Shown: positions 12,414-24,079 of the stretch, one piece after another | How positions within the stretch are numbered: position 1 is the first letter of the stretch | How the letters are laid out: each line of letters starts with the position of its first letter | Origin: Hyphodiscus hymeniophilus | Lineage: Eukaryota > Ascomycota > Leotiomycetes > Helotiales > Hyphodiscaceae | Length of the DNA stretch: 64,000 nucleotides | Assembly: GCA_016508695.1 (NCBI GenBank) | Contig: VNKQ01000002.1 | Location: 496,001-560,000, forward strand | Direction of reading: 5' to 3' | The notes under the pieces: model-generated | What the model was told of the DNA's origin: nothing | Databases searched by the model: none | The model's input: the letters and a program-made list of their open reading frames with translations, nothing else | Program-made: the position numbers and the translations under genes

Positions 12414-13734
12414 TCAGAGTATTAACTTCTGAAGATTGCGTTGGATGATCATATCCTGTACGGAAGACATCGTGACTTTGAGGAGATCGGTATCCGTCGC
12501 GTTTGTGAAATGTCCGTAGATTTCTCGTGCCGGTGTTCGGTTCAGAGCTATGAATTTGTCCATGAAATATTTGCTCGTCTGCTGCCAGCTCGTGGTGTCG
12601 CCTTGGAAATCCGAGAAGCCGAATTTGGTGATGGGACTTTGGGCTACTTTGGCCTTGAAGAGATCGATCTTATTGAGGAATAGGATGAGAGCAGAATTTT
12701 TAAACCAATGCGAGTTGGCAATTGACTCCCATAGCATGAGCGCTTCCTGCATTTGGTTCTAGGATATGTTAGCAGCATCGCCAAGAAATTTGGGTTGTCC
12801 TTACTCCATCTTTGTCCTCAGCCAAACATTGGTCGTATCCACTGATTGCTACCAAAAACAGCAGGGCGTTAACATTTTCGAAACAATGAATCCACTTCTT
12901 CCGTTCTGATCTTTGTCCTCCAACATCAAACATCCGGTATTGTAGTGAGCCCAGGTCAAAATTGGTTTCTGTGATACCAGTGGTCCGCAATCGTGCGCGC
13001 AAGACATCTTGATCGGTTGGGATGAAGTCTTTGCTGAACAACCGCTCGAGGTCGAGGAAGAAGCTAGTGGAGATATCCGTCAGTGACCTGCTGGAATTAG
13101 ACTGCGGTATGGGCAAGCACTCACTATTCTAGATTGTCGAATAGTGCGAACTCATTGCCTCTTGCAATTGCTTTTTGCACTCCTGGATCTTTCCACAAGT
13201 CCTTGAATGCCCGCAAGTATTCGACTGGTATAGGTTCGTATGGGGACAGATCTTTGTCTTGCATAATCGTTGGAAGGTGGACCTGGAGCAAGTTAGTTAG
13301 TACTTGGCGTGGCGAGCGAGTCATGGCATCGACATCTCTGAAAAGCGATAGCAGGCACTCACAGTTGTGTTCTCATATTCAAAATGGATGCTGTATTCCT
13401 CCATGGCGTCGACCGTCATCCGCAGGCCATCGAGAATGTTGTTGAAGATGATGATACGCCATTCCTCCTTCTCGGTCTGAGTAAATCCATCTTTTGTGTA
13501 GATCAGTCGCATCTGCTTCAAGATTGTCGATTTCCCGCTCTCTCCAGCGCCTGTACAACATCGCGATTAGCCGCCGAGCTTCAATTGATGCGAAGCGGTG
13601 AATGGTGGGTGCAACGACGTACCCAATAACAGCAGCTTGACCTGCCGTTGGAACGTCTTCTCGTCCCGGTGGATTAGAGCGTCGATATCTCGACTCTTCT
13701 TAGCGTCCACATCCTCCCTGCCTCCGAAACACAT
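12414..13734 (-). CDS. Heterotrimeric G protein alpha subunit, MCFGG type (GNA-2/MagC-like)
   Basis: GTP-binding switch of receptor signalling. Five exons (13734-13623, 13550-13363, 13282-13125, 13090-12805, 12758-12414) join in frame to 362 residues, the usual G-alpha length. All guanine-binding motifs are present: P-loop GAGESGKST (completed across intron 1), switch I RTTGITE, DVGGQ (switch II), NKID, and TNATD in place of the usual TCATD. The protein starts MCFGG rather than MG-x-x-x-S, so it lacks the Gly2 needed for N-myristoylation; Cys2 remains as a possible palmitoylation site. The C-terminus QRNLQKLIL lacks the pertussis-toxin cysteine four residues from the end. Both points fit the fungal group II subunits (Neurospora GNA-2, Magnaporthe MagC) better than groups I or III. 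The group assignment is from family knowledge. Confidence 0.93.
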
Positions 13735-14220
13735 GGTGACGAGCAGCGAATGGGCGAAACTGATGTTTGTTGGAAAGGTGAGTAGTGCATCGATGCTGCG
13801 ACAGCGACGGGATGATGGGTAGCGAAGTGCGAAAGTTTCGTCCTCGAGTGCCGGTGGAGTGTTCGTGGGCCAGGTGTTACTACTGGACGGAGTAAGGTGA
13901 ATGCAACGGGGGTGGTGCTGCAGAGGAAAGGGGAGGGATGGGATTGGAATACTCCGTATGGACGAGGGACGGATGAGGATGGAGACGGAACAGGGTGGGA
14001 TAGGATGTTTGGGGACCGGGTACAGTACTCGAGTAGGGGGGTGTCAATCAATGCTTGTCAAATGTCAAGTATGAATGAATGAATGTAGGAAGCTCTGAAG
14101 CTCTGGTGCCGTGACTGTGATCGATGTGCGGTGTGCGGTGTACGGTGCACGGTGCGATAGTTGACAGCAATAATACGACCGACAATTGCTGTAGGTGAAT
14201 TTTGAGTGCTGATTCCTGAT

Positions 14221-14244
14221 CCTCAATCCTCAATCCTCAATCCT
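14221..14244. repeat. 7-bp tandem repeat (CCTCAAT)
   Basis: Three copies of CCTCAAT followed by CCT, about 490 bases upstream of the G-alpha start codon. Confidence 0.8.
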
Positions 14245-14343
14245 GGGAATCCTGCTGGGTCGCGGAGCTGCAGAAAGTTCGCTGACTGCTGCCGGTGTGG
14301 TGGAGGGTGGGTAGAGAGATTGTGGCCGACTCTATTGGATGGT

Positions 14344-14368
14344 TTGGATGATTTGGATGATTTGGATC
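14344..14368. repeat. 9-bp tandem repeat (TTGGATGAT)
   Basis: Nearly three copies of TTGGATGAT, with a degenerate copy just upstream, in the G-alpha upstream region. Confidence 0.75.
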
Positions 14369-15062
14369 AGTGGGATGTTGTTTGGGTTAGACCAAAGTAC
14401 GAACACGGCAGCCTTTCCTCGCCCAGGGTCGGTTGCAGAGGCGGGAAGAGGGGAGAAAGGCGTTGATGTTTGGATTGCGCACATGGCCTGGACCGCCGAT
14501 AACGATCGCTTGCAGTGCGAAGACTCGGAGAGCCACGAAATACGGAGATGACAGGATGAGCAGGACATGAGTTAAAGCTGAATGACATTCATTCTAAGTC
14601 GAATATACTGATACATACCTTCCAATTGAAACTTTAATTTTTCTTGGATTTCTTTTTGGAAGTTACAATCTATCATGGTCTGAAACACCTTCGGTACGCT
14701 GCACGTGCTCCATCCTTGTAACCCTGAGAGACAATTCGCTTCCCCCGAGCCACGTGATCCTAAACGTCACAGCATTAACAGTATCAGAGTTGCATTACAG
14801 CCCCCCCGTCCACAATGATTCCAATCACACATTTCACCTTACAAATCATCAACCAACCATCGCGTGTCCAACGCCTACGAAAATTAGTCCGGAGCGGTAG
14901 AATTTGACCGGAGCCAGTTGAGCCAGGCATTTAAGAAAGATTGTGCTGGGAAACCAAGATTAGAATTTAGAAGTTCTATGATGCAGAGTACAAAATCGTT
15001 GTCTTTATTACTACTTTCTAGAAGCTCGATAAAACACGACTAAGCCTCCTCTCCCACCACCC

Positions 15063-18000
15063 TCAAGAATCGTCGAAGGAGAACGCGCTGTGTTCACCAG
15101 ACTGCAGCGCACCATCGGCCATCACTACTACATCATCCCTTCTTTCAATCTTCGTGTGCCCCGCCAAGACACTGAGGCGATGGGCAACAATGATGACAGT
15201 TAGACCCTTTTCGGTGAACTCATCGTTGATGATGCGGTAGGCAGTGGATTCCGTCGCAGGATCGAGTGAAGAGGTGACTTCGTCCAAGACTACCACGGGT
15301 CTCACCCCAGAAAGTCTCAAGGAGCTTGCTTTGACAATTGCTCGGGACAGCGCAAGAAGTTGACACTGGCCCACAGATAGCTCCTTGAACTGCGAGATCT
15401 TCTGGTCCAGTAATTGGTGTTCGCCGATCGCTGCTATTCTGATGACTGTTGCTGCTTGTCCGTCAAACTCGGTATCGCCCGCAGAAAAATGTGACCATAA
15501 TCCCGCTTTTGATAATGCTTCAATGAGAGTTTCGTCTGATGCAAAGGAATCTGGGTCAAGGTTGAAGCGTAAGGTCTCGTTGGACAGGATTAGAGGGTCT
15601 TGAGACACCGCGATAAAGCACCGTTGTCGTAACAGATCTAAACTGACATTCTTGATATCAATGCCATCTATCTCAATCGATCCCGATTGCAACTCGAGGA
15701 GCCGAAGAAGCGTAGCAAGTAAGGTGCTTTTACCGCTTTGCACAAAATGAGCCCTGGGATGAATGTGGATCGTATGGAGAGACTTACCTGCCTGTACGCC
15801 CGCAGACGACAAGTCTCTGACCTGCAGGGATCTCCAGGCTCACATGCCGTAAAGCTACAGAATCAGGTCTTATTGTTACTCTCATTAGCTGAGGCTACAT
15901 GCAGTTGAAAGGTTACTTACTGGTAAGAGGCCGTGACATTTTTGAATTCGACACGTCCTCTGGACGGCCAGCTGTCAGGGGGATTTAGACTCGAGGTAGT
16001 TCCTCCCTCAATCGGAGTCATCTTCTCGAGCGTTTTGAGGCGAGCAATAGCACCGAGAGATATCTCTAAAGTAGTCCAGCTTTCTACAAGTTTGAGTAGT
16101 GTCGTGTTCGCTACGAGCATGATATTGAGTGCAATTCCAACTTGTGCACCGCTGATTCGCCCTCGGAATACCACTGCCAGAGCAATAACAGTTATTGCAA
16201 TAGCCGCTGCGAGAAGATCGAGAACCAGGTTGAGCCACCTCTGAAGGCAAAGGAGAAGGAATTCGGGGCGTTGGGAACTATCTACACATTGTGTATTGTG
16301 TTGTATAATTGCTTTCGACCAGCCGAACGAACGTATTGTTTCGAGACCCTCGATCTAGCAAAGTGAGATCAGCGCAGTATTACAACCAAGTTAAGTTACC
16401 TACAGATTCCAGAAAACTCGAGAAGACATTTGCCTGAGACTCTAGCTCTAAAAACCGGAGTTGTCTTGACGTCCGGAGGTAAAACTTCTGAACGATATAG
16501 ACCAAAAACATACTGCCCGGTAAAGTAATTGCTAGCCAGCTTTGGGCGTTAAAAAGAAGTAAGACCTGCATAAGGAGCTTGAACATTTCTGCAGGTGTTA
16601 ATATCCGTAGGTTCTAAGTGGATCTTGAACGCCTACGAGTAAGAACGGTTTGAACTGCTGGTGGCAATTTCTTGTCAATAAGCTGGATGTCTTGAGTAAA
16701 TCTAAGAAGTAATTAGTATCGAATCCTTTTTTCGAGTGTAAAACTAGCCTGTTCAAGATTGCACCATTCTCAGTCTTGGAGAAGTAGGACAAAGGTGCGC
16801 TAGTAATCATTAGCTATCTTGTAGGCTATGTTATCAGAAGAATGAACATTAATAGTACGGACCTTGTGATGATGTGTAGAAGACATTGATGTATACGTGA
16901 CCCAGATTGTGGAGCAATTCGGATTAGAACGGCCCTATTGGAGGGTCATTGACATGGACAGCCGAAGAATTTATGAAGAATATACCACATTTGAGCGCCT
17001 GTTGATAGCCATGACATGCTAGATAAGAAAAGGAAGCCAAGAATATAGAAAGAAGTGCTTTTCCCATCAGATTCTGTCCATAATTGAAGCCAATACTGAG
17101 GTATAGTGATGAAAAAGGAATAAGAAAAAGTGGTAGCGACGAGGACATAGAGATTGCTAAAGCCAATAAAGCCAAAGTAGTAATCTATAAACGTATTAGT
17201 CGCATCCATGATTCTGAGAACTGTGAGTTACTGTAAAGGGTCGAGTCTCCAGTCTGCCTTGAAAGGTCTATTTCAGCCTCATATTTTGCTCGAAACTGGG
17301 CACCAAGCTCATCGAAATTTTCTGACAGGATAGCGCTGTCTTGAATATGATGGCTAGAAGAGAACTTTGCTATCGAAGTGGCTTTGGTCCCAATGTTCTG
17401 CCAATTTCCTTGATCTATGATTCCGTTGTTGCCCAAGACCACAATATGATCTGCAGCTTGGAAATACTGAGCTATTCACAAGTAAGTAGGGTGACTGGAG
17501 ATCAAGCAAAGAAAATTTACAAGAGTTTGAAACAAGAACCACAGTAGTATTCAACTGCCGCGTTAGACCCGTGGGTCCAAAAAGATTTTTGAAGACGATT
17601 CGCTCAGTCTCACCATCCAACCCACTAAAGGTGTCATCCAGCAAGAGTGTATCACATCGTGCAAACAATGCACGTGCGAGCGCCTGCATTTGTTAGCTCA
17701 GATTGTATTCAGTAATCCGAATCACCTACTACCCGCTGTCTCTGTCCTCCAGACAAATTTAGACCCCTACTGCCAATTTGGGTTCGATCTGCGTCGGAAA
17801 GGAAATCAAAGTCGTGGGTAAGACAACAGGCATTTGTCACCTCATCATACCAAGTTTCATCATCTTGATTCATAGTATCGTAGGTACCAGTGGGGCCGTA
17901 GATAATCTGCTTGATCCTACCGCTGGGTAGCCAAGGCTTCTGAGAGCAGTATGCTATTTGTCGTGTTGATAGGCTGATCGATCCACGGGCCGGGGTAACT

Positions 18001-20148
18001 TCTCCAAGAATAGCGCGCAACAAAGTCGATTTGCCGCTCCCAGTAGGGCCCGAAATTATAGCAATTGATCCAGAGGCCACTTCAATGTTTATGTTGTCCA
18101 AGACCAGCTGTTGATGACCAATTCGTAATTGACGTATATGAATTGCAGGGCTCGGTTTTGTTAAGTGGCCCGATGTTGGGTCCCATGACAGCTTGTTGGC
18201 GGTCGATTTTGATAATGTCCCACGGTTAGCTTGTAAAGATGGTTGAAGTAGAAATTCCTGGATTCTTTCAAATCCAGCAAATGCTGCCACTGCGCGCGGT
18301 ACAATCGTCATAACCATGTTTGCAGGGTGCGTAACCATACTTAAGATGGCCATGGTGGTGAATGCAGTTTCTGTATCCAGATTGCGACCACGAGCTCCTG
18401 ATAAGACAGCAAAAATGACCAATGTAATAGCTGGAGAGAAGATTCCGAGCGCATTCGCTGTGATAATTTAGCTTGTTTGTAAAAGCCGCATCTCAGAACT
18501 TAGTAACAGACCTGATGCGTTATAATAGACCATGACCCATCTCAATTTCGAAGCAGCCCAAAGCTCCTGGTTTCGGAGCTTTCCAATACAATGGGTAAGA
18601 TTATATTGGAGCCCAAGCATTTTGACTACTTTCATTGAACTTAGCATACAAGCAGTGGTAGCTATACGACTCTGTGTCGCGTTGTTCCACGCCTTTTGGC
18701 GAGGCCGTAAATGCTTTGCAACAAACCGACTCATATGTGAACATACTAGAGATCTTCAGTAACGATGTAGATAGCTATGAAGAAAGACTCACAATAAATT
18801 AACATAAGCGGAAGAGGCCAGATCCAGCCAACTTCGCCTGCTAAAAGACTGATACCAATAAGAACTTCAATGACCTGCGCCCATATTTCGTGAACTATAC
18901 TGCCAATGTCGATGAGACTGTCTGCATCAGTACTCATGAGCGTAGTGGCTTTCCCATCATCATAAGATATAGTTGGTAAAGTCATGGTATGGTGATGAAT
19001 AAGTCCGACAAGAGCACTCTTAGTTACGAGCTCCAGTCTATTTATGCAATTTTCATATACAGAGGTCGAAAGCTGTAATCAAACGTTAGCGCCAATCTGG
19101 TGAGAACATTGGATGGCCTAGGGATTGGGACATACAGCGAGGCCGCCATAAATACCCACAGCGGATACCAAAAGCCAATAACCTGTGTTGGTTTCCGCGC
19201 CCGTGGGGTACGCCACAACGTATCTGATGGATTGTTGAATTAGGATAGGCTGGGAATAGCGAAAGATCATCAAAAAGACTCGAGGTACAATAGCGGCAAG
19301 GAACTGGCTGTTCACACATTTCAACAAAGCCAATGGCAAAGTCTTTTTTGTTTCGGGCTTGGCTAGTCTTGTAAGAAGGTGAGAACTAATTGTCTTGAGA
19401 TGATAACTAACCTCGCCAAGACCAAGTCTGGAGTATTGCTTCTCTTGTAGACTCTGGCTGGATGTCTCCGCTAAGGGAAGGCAAGTCTGTGTCAACGAGC
19501 ACATTCTTGTATCCTCGAAGAAGAATTGGGTTAATCCATGTAAACAATACTCTACTCAAAACGCCATAGAGTTCTTCGGGAGAATGCTCCTTGCTGGCTA
19601 CACTAAATGCCGGACGCATGGTACAAATCTCGAGTACCAAAATGGCTAAATGCATAAAACAACGGACAAAGATGGAGCGGGAGGTACTCGTCGGTCTAGC
19701 AGTCTCCAACGGCACAGTAATGTAGACGACATCGCACAGGATGGATGCGATAAGGTATAGCGATCCTAGATCTGAAGGTTTGAGAGACCGCTGTTGCTCC
19801 AGAAGCAGAAGCAGACCGAGGCCAAGCGCAGCAAGTTGAGAAGCAAACAACGAGACCAGAAAATAAATATTCTGTTCAGGATCGAGGAATGAGACTTTTA
19901 TCCAATATGACAACAGTACAATATAGAGCGATATTCCAAGAGCCTAAGATCACCACACTTAGAAATTGGATAGGGGAGATGGGAGAGGGGAGGAGAAATC
20001 CGACCGCTTTAGAAAACCCTTGCCAGTTTCCGCTACTTCCAAAACTAGAACCACGAAGCTTCCGCAGCCTGAAAGGAAGAAGAATTAGAAATGTTGCCGA
20101 AACAATCACCGAGACAGTATTGACGGTGTCTTTGGACTGGGAGGCCAT
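15063..20148 (-). CDS. ABCC-family (MRP-type) ABC transporter, complete
   Basis: Second MRP-like ATP-driven exporter. Sixteen exons join in frame to 1435 residues: 20148-20005, 19943-19412, 19362-19136, 19072-18793, 18745-18512, 18457-17730, 17683-17521, 17471-17232, 17184-16986, 16934-16863, 16799-16749, 16701-16637, 16588-16404, 16354-15921, 15868-15788, 15735-15063. NBD1 has GPTGSGKSTLL, LSGGQRQRV and LLLDDTFSGLD. NBD2 has Walker A GRTGSGKST (split by intron 15), a variant signature LSVGQ, and VVVLDEVTSSLD with the catalytic Glu. This gives the usual ABCC asymmetry of one degenerate and one canonical ATP site. The intron after 16749 starts GC, not GT. The intron 1 donor (GTCGGA) is weak, and the N-terminus is shorter than in most relatives, so an upstream exon may be missing. 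Substrate unknown. Confidence 0.9.
16702..16748 (-). other. GC-AG intron in the ABCC gene
   Basis: The exon ends ...AACAG and the intron begins GCTAGT, with branch CTAAT and acceptor TTAG. Only this join restores the conserved ILNRFTQDI stretch and keeps the phase. Confidence 0.75.
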
Positions 20149-21012
20149 GGCGAATTTGCGAATGCCTTCAAGACAGAGGTCGGTAAAGGATGATGCTTTC
20201 TGTGGAAAAGTATGCGGGCAAGTCTTATACCCCCTCTTGTATGGTAGATGAATCGGGGCTGAGCTCGGAAGACGACATGGTAAATCTCGGTTCGTACTTA
20301 CAAGCGTGTCCGAAAGTCTTCATGATCTTTGTGGTTAACCCGAAGTGGAAGGTAGTATAGCAAGTAATCTGGACGACTTACAGTAGAGCAACAATGAGTG
20401 CGGAAGTGCGAAGTTTGTAGTGGTCGATTCACATTGAAAACATAGCTTGTTTCTGGCTGTGACTCTCTGAGAAAGGACAGACGGGTCTCTGGTTTCAAAC
20501 TTCATATAGTAAGTAATCGAGTAAAGTACGAGTCTGCTTTGGCAGCTTTTGAACTTAGTAGGCTGGCTGTAGCTTTAAGATTACTTGTCGTTCAGGAGGA
20601 CGTAAGGGATAAGATGCATACAGCATACCAACAAAACGGGCTTGTACAATGTATGTACGTACCTGTACCAACGAAGGCGCAATGTGAATCGTTTATGATG
20701 AGGCAGTACCTTACCTTAACTATTTCGTGCCTAAGGTTGCTACTTTACTAGCGTACCTATTGTAGGTTGTTCCTGGAGCGGAAACGGGGTGTTTCGTTAG
20801 CGGAGAGTGGGATGTTGACGTAGTGGGACGAAAAAAACCACTCGCCAGATTTATTTTTCTGTTGCATGATTCAAGCCCATGCATTCTTCGCAATAAACAC
20901 AAGAAGAATAATAACCTCTCGTTTCATTTTCTCTCCGATCTTGCATCATAAGAGTAATTTCTCCTGTGTTCTTCAGCCTTTACCTACGCAGCGTCTTCTT
21001 CCTCCCGCGAAG
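20149..21012. other. Divergent promoter region between ABCC gene and spermidine synthase
   Basis: About 860 bases between two head-to-head start codons. No further gene is supported. Splice-like signals around 20300-20400 could belong to an untranslated leader exon of the ABCC gene. Confidence 0.5.
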
Positions 21013-22455
21013 ATGTCAGAGATCACTCACCCCACCATCAAGGGCAAGTTTTTCGAGCTTTCCGTTCTCTGTGTATAGTTGAATTGGTTTTCCCCCGTCA
21101 TCTATCGTATCACCCTCCTTCTCCCCTCACGTCGGTATCAAGAGTTCACTATTCGGCATGAAAAGTTGGAGCTCCAATTCCGGACTCGTTACCCCGCCAT
21201 CTTGATCACAATTATCTTTCGACACAATACTCACATGCTAACATACCTCCTCCTTTAGATGGCTGGTTCCGCGAGATCTCCGATATGTGGCCTGGCCAGG
21301 CCATGACCCTCAAAGTAAAGAATGTCGTTCACCACGAAAAGTCCAAGTACCAGGACGTCCTGATCTTTGAATCCACCGACTACGGAACCGTCCTCGTTCT
21401 CGACAATGTCATTCAATGCACCGAGCGCGATGAGTTTGCATACCAGGAAATGATTACACACTTGGCCATGAACTCTCACCCGAACCCAAAGAAGGTTTTG
21501 GTTATCGGTGGTGGTGATGGAGGTGTTTTGCGGGAGGTTATTAAGCATGAGTGCGTCGAGGAGGCTATTCTATGCGACATTGACGAGGTCAGGCTATGTA
21601 TCTTTGCCCTAACAGAGGCATTTCTAACGCGGTATTCTAGGCCGTCATTCGTCTCTCCAAGAAATACCTCCCAGGCATGGCCATCTCTTATCAACACCCC
21701 AAGGTCAAGGTTCACGTTGGAGACGGTTTCAAATTCCTCGACGATTATAAGAATGAGTTTGATATTATCATTACCGATTCATCTGATCCAGAAGGTCCAG
21801 CGGAGAGCCTGTTCCAGAAGCCATACTTCCAGCTACTCTTCGGAGCTCTGAAGGAAGGTGGCGTTATTACCACACAAGGTTGTACGTTCTCCTATGTCAT
21901 TCCACTGTTATATGGGTCATTTTCTCTTCGACCGTTCCTTGCAGCCTATGGTATATCTCCACAAGTGTCTCTGATCTCTGAGCTGCGTTTCTATTTGTCG
22001 GTAATGTTGACCTCCTATCTTACTTCACTTATGTCTCGAAAGTTTCGTGCCTTTGGCTATGCAAATTTTGCTGAAACCGTTGATGCAATGTCAAAATCCC
22101 ATATCCAAGTCGGAAATCCCCTCAAGCTCAATGCCCCCCCCCCATTCCATCAGTATCGGCTAACAATCGTCAAACAGCCGAGAACCAATGGCTCCACCTA
22201 CCACTGATCACCAAGCTCAAGAAAGATTGCAAAGAAGTCTTTCCCACTGTCGAATACGCCTACACGACGATCCCCACCTACCCCTCTGGCCAAATCGGCT
22301 TCATGGTCTGCTGCAAGGACGCGAATCGCAATGTGAAGGAGCCTATCCGTAGCTTTACCCCTGAGGAGGAAGAGAAGCTCTGCAGATACTACAATAAAGA
22401 GATACACCGGGCGAGCTTTGTGCTGCCGACTTTTGCGAGGGCCGCGTTGAAGTAG
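21013..22455 (+). CDS. Spermidine synthase
   Basis: Transfers an aminopropyl group from decarboxylated S-adenosylmethionine to putrescine, making spermidine in the cytosol. Four exons (21013-21043, 21259-21587, 21641-21878, 22178-22455) give 291 residues, the usual length. Visible landmarks are DGWFREISDMWPG at the start of the catalytic domain, the nucleotide-binding loop VLVIGGGDGGVLREV, the acidic CDIDE, the active-site stretch ITDSSDPEGPAESLF, and TYPSGQIGFMVCCKD. Intron 1 uses a GC donor (AAGG/GCAAGT). Intron 3 is long (299 bases), contains a poly-C run, and ends at a GGCTAAC branch site and CAG. The gene corresponds to yeast SPE3. It is divergent from the ABCC gene and convergent with the nitrilase gene. 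Confidence 0.96.
21044..21258 (+). other. GC-AG intron 1 of spermidine synthase
   Basis: Donor GCAAGT directly after ...ATCAAGG; acceptor CTTTAG before ATGGCTGG. The join restores THPTIKDGWFREIS, the conserved start of the enzyme. No GT donor in the right phase is visible nearby. Confidence 0.8.
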
Positions 22456-22747
22456 GGTCCATACCCGTGGCAGGGTTGCGGCTCTGGGTGAACTTTCATC
22501 TGGAAAATTTTAGGATGGGCTATGATACCACAGTGGACTTTAGAGGTTCAATGGGAGCTTTGATATGGGTGATCGGTCGACGATGATGCTTTTACAACTA
22601 TATTTACAGAAGATATCACATAGAACCGCGCCATTTATGCAATGCTCTAGAAAGCACTTATGCGTCTCAACCCCAACTCCTAACGTCGTGCCCGACATCG
22701 CTTCACAAGTATGACTAACTTCGGGGTCATTTCACTTGTAGAGTACC

Positions 22748-23749
22748 TTAATCCTCAGACTTAACCTCACCCACACTGATATCCGGATAAACATCAAATC
22801 TCCTCTGCCCATAAATCGGTATCCCCTTCCTCGTCTCCTCAATCTTCTCCCCCTTCAATTCCGCATAAACGATAGTCTCCTTCTCCTCCGCCTCAACCAA
22901 GACCTCTGCCATAGGATCAACCACCATACTGTGACCCCAGGCATGATATCCCGCACTCATATCCCTCGCCGGACTACACAGCGCAACGTAAACCTGGTTA
23001 TCCATAGCCCTAGCCTGGCCTTGCAATTTCCAATGTAAAGGCCCCGTTGTTGTGTTGAACGCTCCCGGGTACACGAGAGCAAAGCAATCCTTTCGTGCGG
23101 CGATGGTCGCGAGTTCGGGGAAGCGTATGTCGTAACAGATCGCGATTGCAATCTTGCCGTAGGGTGGGAGGTCGACTATGGTGACCTTGTTACCCGGGGA
23201 GAGGACTTCGGACTCTCTGAATGTTATCTTGCCTGGTATGTCGATGTCGAAGAGATGTACTTTCCGATGCGTCGCGAGGAGGGAGCCCGTGGGGGAGAAA
23301 GTTAGGGATGTGTTATAGTATTTCTTCGTTTTGGTGTCGAGTTCGGGGATGGACCCGCCGATGAGGTAGGTCTTTGTGGATGAGGCCATGGCGGAAAGGG
23401 CATGGTAGGAAGGAGATTGCTCTTTGGTTGGGGGCGAGGGGAGGAGTGTTTCTGCGTATCTGGTAGAGGGAAGGTTAGATGGATTGTTGGGGTGGGGGTA
23501 GGAGACCAACGAGGGGAAGAAGTCGCAGCCGTAAGGACTATTGAAACATTCTGGTAGGACTATTATTTCCGCGCCTGCTTTAGCTGCTTCGTGGACTTTC
23601 TCGCTGGCGTGTAGGAGATTTACGGATTTGTCGGCGCCTGCGATATAATATCAATTAGAAAATTGTGGAACGAGGGGTAGCTTTGGGATTAGACCTGAGG
23701 CTAGCTGCACCAAAGCTATCTTGACGGGTTTCTTAAGTAGTTTCGACAT
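22748..23749 (-). CDS. Omega-amidase (Nit2/Nit3-type), nitrilase superfamily
   Basis: Carbon-nitrogen hydrolase, probably removing the amide of alpha-ketoglutaramate and alpha-ketosuccinamate, or a related metabolite-repair task. Exons 23749-23695 and 23637-22748 join in frame to 314 residues, slightly longer than yeast Nit3. The catalytic Glu-Lys-Cys triad is visible: Glu in AGAEIIVLPE (near residue 46), Lys in HRKVHLFDID, and Cys in AICYDIRFPE. The C-terminal half carries ARAMDNQVYVALCSPAR and GHSMVVDPMAEVL, typical of the omega-amidase branch. An extra loop rich in Pro and Ser (SYPHPNNPSNLPSTRYAETL) follows the Glu. The 3' end faces spermidine synthase, 292 bases away. Confidence 0.92.
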
Positions 23750-24079
23750 GTTTACGATTGTCCGTCTTGAGGCTAAGCTTTGGTGGATAGGTTTGAAGAG
23801 TGATTGGAATGTTTTGAATGTTTTGTACATCTTTTGATGGAGCTGAGATCAGAAGTGGGCATCTGGGATGTCGATAGCGAACTCGGCAAGGCTAGGGGCG
23901 GGCGAGGCCTCGCGACCCGCTTCTTGGAGTCAGCTCCGACTGCCATCCCTGATGAAATTGAATAACTACAGCGAATTGCTCATGTTGCGCAAAGGAATAT
24001 GACTTTGCTTGTTCGAGTGAACATCCTCCCAACATTGGCTAAGCGTACTGTACAATAAACAAAAGGAAACGCAATGCGA

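Larger units (their letters stand above)
13735..15062. other. Promoter/leader region of the G-alpha gene with short tandem repeats
   Basis: No gene recognised. It carries two microsatellites listed separately and CACGTG E-boxes near 14702 and 14752. The left part should be the G-alpha leader and promoter; the right end is the 3' flank of the second ABCC gene. Confidence 0.5.

Noticed and set aside
1..20148. Possible secondary-metabolite cluster, suggested by two ABCC exporters
   Set aside because: No PKS, NRPS, terpene synthase, P450 or cluster regulator is present. The neighbours are housekeeping or signalling genes.
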